Below, piece after piece: positions 61,099-64,000 of a stretch of DNA of 64,000 nt; positions within the stretch are counted from its first letter, which is position 1, and each line of letters opens with the position of its first letter. The notes under the pieces are model-generated. The model did no database searches. It saw nothing but the letters and a program-made list of their open reading frames with translations, and had not been told where the DNA came from. Made by a program: the position numbers and the translations under genes. This stretch comes from an uncultured Collinsella sp. (GTDB taxonomy: Bacteria; Actinomycetota; Coriobacteriia; Coriobacteriales; Coriobacteriaceae): the NCBI GenBank assembly GCA_958353395.1, contig CATWSG010000003.1, positions 1 to 64,000 of the forward strand, given 5' to 3'.

Positions 61099-62394
61099 AT
61101 GGCACCAGCACTGTCCGATCTTCAACCGCAATCAGCGCCCAAGGCCACCGCGGCGGCGCAGGCCGCTATCGGTGACGGTCTTGTTGCAGAAGCTCAGGCT
61201 TTTGCAGACGAGCTCGCTGCGTGGCGACACGATTTACACCAGATGCCCGAGCTGGGTAATAGCCTCCCGCAGACCTCTGCGTATATTCAAGCGCGCCTGA
61301 CCGAGATGGACATCCCATTTGCCACGCTCGTCGATGGTTCCTGTGTTGTGGGCCTTGTCGGCGCCGGTGCCGCCGCGGCCCAGGGCAATGGCGTCTGCAC
61401 GGACGAACAGGCCGGTACGGTCGTTATGCTGCGCGGCGACATGGATGCCCTGCCCGTTGCCGAAGAGTCAGGCGAGCCTTTCGCCTCTACGAACGGCTGC
61501 ATGCATGCATGCGGACACGATATGCACGCGACGGCGCTGCTTGGTGCAGCCCGTATGCTCAAAGCGCGCGAGGCCGAGCTTGTCGACGCCAACGCCACGG
61601 TTAAACTGCTGTTCCAGCCGGGCGAGGAAACCTTTGAGGGTGCCCGCGCCGCCATCGCCGATGGTCTGCTGCAGAACCCGCGTCCCCAGGCCGCCTTTGC
61701 CATGCATGTCAATAGCCAGTCGCCGCTTGGCCTGGTGCTCTACGGCAGCCCGGCGCTCTCGGGCGTGTACGGTTTTCGTATCACGCTTCAGGGCAAGGGT
61801 GGCCATGGCTCGAGCCCCGAGATCTGCATCGACCCCATCACGGCCGGCGTCCATGTGCATCTGGCGCTTCAGGAGCTCATCTCCCGCGAGGTGCCGGCGG
61901 CCAAGGAGGTCGCACTGACTGTCGGTAAGTTCGCCGGCGGTCAGGCCGCAAATGTCATCCCCGACACTTGTGTGCTCGAGGGAACGCTGCGCGGCTTCGA
62001 CGTCGAGCTCATGGAGCACCTCAAGACCCGCATCGCGGAGGTCGTCAAAGGTGTTGCCACGACCTATCGTACGCCGGCGACTATCGAGACGCTCTCGGAT
62101 GTTCCCCCGCTCGTACTCGATGACGATATGACGCAGGCGTCGCTTGGCTACGTGGGCGCGGTGCTGCCCAAGTCCGCCTTCTTGCCACTGTTCCACGCCA
62201 TGGCGAGCGAGGACTTCGCGCTTATCTCGAGCGAGATCCCGAGTGCGTACTTTACCGTGGGCGCTGCCGCGACTGATACGGACGAGCATTTTGCTCAGCA
62301 CCATCCCAAGGCACGCTTTAGCGATGCCGAGTTGCCGCTCGGCGCCGCGGCTTATGCGGCAGTCGCTTTGGGCTATATCGCCGACCACCGGTAG
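61099..62394 (+). CDS. M20 family metallopeptidase/amidohydrolase
   Basis: 431 aa, cytoplasmic dizinc amidohydrolase of the IAA-amino-acid hydrolase/hippurate hydrolase group. It has WRHDLHQMPELG, MLRGDMDALPV, the metal-binding MHACGHDMHAT, LFQPGEE, then the dimerisation domain with GKGGHGSSPE, and SEDFALIS. An insertion of about 15 residues (AAAAQGNGVCTDEQAG) occurs before the RGDMDALP strand. ATG 61099 follows GGGGGG. Substrate is probably an N-acyl amino acid. Confidence 0.92.
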   Translation: MAPALSDLQPQSAPKATAAAQAAIGDGLVAEAQAFADELAAWRHDLHQMPELGNSLPQTSAYIQARLTEMDIPFATLVDGSCVVGLVGAGAAAAQGNGVCTDEQAGTVVMLRGDMDALPVAEESGEPFASTNGCMHACGHDMHATALLGAARMLKAREAELVDANATVKLLFQPGEETFEGARAAIADGLLQNPRPQAAFAMHVNSQSPLGLVLYGSPALSGVYGFRITLQGKGGHGSSPEICIDPITAGVHVHLALQELISREVPAAKEVALTVGKFAGGQAANVIPDTCVLEGTLRGFDVELMEHLKTRIAEVVKGVATTYRTPATIETLSDVPPLVLDDDMTQASLGYVGAVLPKSAFLPLFHAMASEDFALISSEIPSAYFTVGAAATDTDEHFAQHHPKARFSDAELPLGAAAYAAVALGYIADHR

Positions 62395-62403
62395 CGCCCA
62401 ACC

Positions 62404-62628
62404 TTGCCTTTCAAGCCTGCGGGCATGGCCATAAGGCCTATGCCCTTGTCTTTCAAGGCAATCTTGGGCACTACCGGCGCCATCGTCTCGGGCGTGCTGT
62501 TCGATGCCACGGGCTCCTTTGTGAGCACCTGGATTGTGTGCCTGGCGTGCTCTGTGGTCATGCTCGTGTTCCTGCTGGCATCCGAGCCCATCGCCGCCAA
62601 GCTGCGCGCGAGCGTGGCGGGGGAGTAG
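62404..62628 (+). pseudogene. C-terminal remnant of an MFS transporter
   Basis: Translation shows GTTGAIVSGVLFDATGSFVSTWIVCLACSVVMLVFLLASEP (split here): the last two helices of a major facilitator superfamily (OFA-like) transporter. No other part of such a gene is nearby, and the reading frame starts in unrelated sequence, so this is a truncated leftover. The terminator hairpin of the M20 gene lies within the first 50 bases. Confidence 0.7.
62421..62453 (+). terminator. Terminator of the M20 peptidase gene
   Basis: GGGCATGGCC (62421-62430) pairs with GGCCTATGCCC around an ATAA loop and is followed by TTGTCTTT. Confidence 0.7.
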
Positions 62629-62663
62629 ACGTCCGTCGCTCTTTGCTGTTCGCCCCGTTCTGT

Positions 62664-62727
62664 CCGTGGCCGCCTAGGAAGCCGAATGGATGCTCGTACC
62701 GTCATTCGGTTTCCTAGGCGGCCACGG
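62664..62727. repeat. 25-bp inverted repeat
   Basis: Arms at 62664-62688 and 62703-62727 match at 24 of 25 positions (the exception is G-U), containing GGCCGCCTAGGAA. The 14-nt loop is not conserved with the other repeats. No T run follows. Confidence 0.85.
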
Positions 62728-62737
62728 GCCCACGAAA

Positions 62738-62801
62738 TGATCCGTTTTCCTCCGTCCCCAACGGATCATGTGATTCGAAGGGGACGGAGGAAAGCGAATC
62801 A
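62738..62801. repeat. Two hairpins with mutually complementary loops
   Basis: TGATCCGTT/AACGGATCA (62738-62746, 62760-62768) encloses a loop TTCCTCCGTCCCC. TGATTCG/CGAATCA (62771-62777, 62795-62801) encloses AAGGGGACGGAGGAAAG. The loops are perfectly complementary over 13-14 nt (62746-62759 with 62780-62793). It can fold as two kissing hairpins or as one long stem. Confidence 0.85.
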
Positions 62802-62805
62802 GCTG

Positions 62806-62869
62806 CCGCGGCGGCGCATCTGGCCGAACGAGCCCCCATACCCTCGTTCGGTCAGATGCGCCGCCGCGG
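62806..62869. repeat. 27-bp inverted repeat ahead of hisS
   Basis: Arms at 62806-62832 and 62843-62869 match at 26 of 27 positions (one G-U), with a 10-nt loop. The left arm starts CCGCGGCGGCGCATC. The hisS -10 box TATAAT (62885-62890) follows 15 bp later, so the hairpin is in DNA directly upstream of the promoter. Confidence 0.85.
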
Positions 62870-62932
62870 TTTGTGTTTGTGCCGTATAATGACCACTACC
62901 TATGACGCGATACAAAAGAAAGGTGTTTGCCC

Positions 62933-64000
62933 ATGCAGGCACAGAAGGCGGAGGGAACCCGCGACCTTATCGGCGCCGAGATGCGCGCCTGGCAAAAGAT
63001 GCAGCAGATCGCTGCCGGCGTATTCGAGCCGTTTGGCTTTAAGCCCATCGAGACGCCCGCGATCGAGCAAGTGGACGTGTTTGTCCACGGTATCGGCCAG
63101 TCGACCGACGTCGTGCGCAAGGAGATGTTCCGCGTGTTTAGCGGCGCCAACCTTGAGCGCGTCTTTACCGAGGGTACCGATACCAAGCTCAAGCCCAAGC
63201 AGCGCCTGGCGCTTCGCCCCGAGGGCACGGCCGGTGTGGTGCGCGCCGTCGTGGAGAACAACCTGGTGCCTCAGGGCTCCACGCCGTTTAAGGCCTACTA
63301 TGCCGAGGCCATGTTCCGCGGCGAGCGTCCCCAGAAGGGTCGTCTGCGTCAGTTCCACCAGGTGGGCATCGAGTGGCTCGGTGCTCCCGATCCGGCGGCA
63401 GACGCCGAGTGCATCATTATGCTCATGGAGTTCTACAAGCGCCTGGGCTTCGATCTTTCCAAGCTTCGTCTGCTCATTAACTCGATGGGCGATGCCCAGT
63501 GCCGTCCGGCCTATCGCGAGCAGGTCAAGCAGTTCATTCTCGATCACGCCGACGAGATGTGCGACGAGTGCCGCGAGCGCGCCGAACTTAACCCGCTGCG
63601 CGCCTTCGACTGCAAGAACGACCACTGCCGCGAGATCATGGCCGAGGCCCCGCTGATGGGCGACAACCTGTGCGACGAGTGCCGCGAGCACTACGAGCAG
63701 GTCAAGCGTTATCTGGATGCCGCCGGCATCGAGTATGTCGAGGATCCCACCTTGGTGCGCGGCCTGGACTACTACACCCGCACCGTTTTTGAGGTCGAGG
63801 CCCCCGGTGCCGGTGTCGGCTCCATCGGTGGCGGCGGTCGCTACGACGGCCTGGTCGAGCTCGAGGGCGGCAAGCCTACGGCCGGCGTCGGCTTCGCCGT
63901 TGGTTTCGAGCGCGCCCTGCTGGCCCTGCAGGCTTTTGGCAGTGACCTGGGCGCCGATGAGACCCCGTGTGTCTACGTCGCCAACGCCGGCAAGGAGTTG
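62933..64000 (+). CDS. hisS: Histidine--tRNA ligase (5' part, runs off the window)
   Basis: The first 356 codons of a class II aaRS. It begins with KAEGTRDLIGAEMRAWQKM; motif 1 region is around FKPIETPAIE, motif 2 at FRGERPQKGRLRQFHQVGIE, and the histidine-specific LVRGLDYYTRTVFE and GGGGRYDGLV motifs are present. The C-terminal anticodon-binding domain begins at the window edge. AAAGGTG lies upstream of ATG 62933. A TATAAT box is at 62885-62890. Confidence 0.97.
   Translation, partial: MQAQKAEGTRDLIGAEMRAWQKMQQIAAGVFEPFGFKPIETPAIEQVDVFVHGIGQSTDVVRKEMFRVFSGANLERVFTEGTDTKLKPKQRLALRPEGTAGVVRAVVENNLVPQGSTPFKAYYAEAMFRGERPQKGRLRQFHQVGIEWLGAPDPAADAECIIMLMEFYKRLGFDLSKLRLLINSMGDAQCRPAYREQVKQFILDHADEMCDECRERAELNPLRAFDCKNDHCREIMAEAPLMGDNLCDECREHYEQVKRYLDAAGIEYVEDPTLVRGLDYYTRTVFEVEAPGAGVGSIGGGGRYDGLVELEGGKPTAGVGFAVGFERALLALQAFGSDLGADETPCVYVANAGKEL

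Overview
The window is chromosomal DNA from a high-GC anaerobic actinobacterium. It most resembles Coriobacteriia, and Collinsella in particular. The evidence is strong G/C third positions in nearly every gene, Gram-positive style gene content, an intrinsic terminator after most transcription units, a T-box ahead of pheS, VanRS/PhoPR-type two-component systems and a Tad/Flp pilus locus without a secretin. The genus is an inference from sequence style, not a database match. No rRNA, prophage, CRISPR array, intact IS element or plasmid function was seen; most of the window is ordinary core genome.

Layout. 0.1-5.8 kb: an M32 carboxypeptidase on the minus strand, then pheS-pheT behind a T-box leader. 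5.9-8.8 kb: an ECF-type nickel importer (NikMN-Q-O) whose promoter carries a NikR-like operator. 8.8-12.7 kb: a zinc-phospholipase-C-like protein, a putative nuclease-fold protein and pyruvate kinase. 13-17.2 kb: a Ca2+-type P-ATPase behind a structured leader, and rsgA. 17.4-27.1 kb: a 12-gene Tad/Flp pilus operon. 27.1-27.7 kb: a small toxin-antitoxin pair. 27.8-33.7 kb: tRNA-Phe, a GH5-like protein lacking its acid/base residue, rsmI, metG, rsmA and tatD. 33.7-42.7 kb: tRNA-Leu, SPFH protein, rlmH, proC, a 57-aa membrane protein, serS, three identical tRNA-Arg(ACG) genes, an 813-aa TPR-like protein and tRNA-Ser. 42.8-49.5 kb: a D,D-carboxypeptidase, a VanRS-like pair, pstB and a PhoPR-like pair. 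49.7-51.7 kb: a Wzz-like adaptor, a tyrosine kinase and a PHP phosphatase. 51.8-64 kb: a GNAT protein, htpG, two tandem YhgE/Pip proteins, an EamA transporter, an M20 peptidase, an MFS remnant and the 5' part of hisS.

Functional themes. Translation dominates (four aaRS loci, six tRNAs, rsmI, rsmA, rlmH, rsgA). The cell surface is the second theme: Tad pilus, D,D-carboxypeptidase with VanRS-like sensing, the tyrosine-kinase module and YhgE/Pip proteins.

The least explained signals are non-coding. Five of six tRNA genes have an antisense copy of their own T-arm just past the terminator. Four of these also carry a shared core of about 80 bp followed by a duplicated tRNA 3' end and terminator. 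Several gaps hold long inverted repeats, including two adjacent hairpins at 62738-62801 whose loops are complementary to each other. The P-ATPase leader can pair with its own ribosome binding site.
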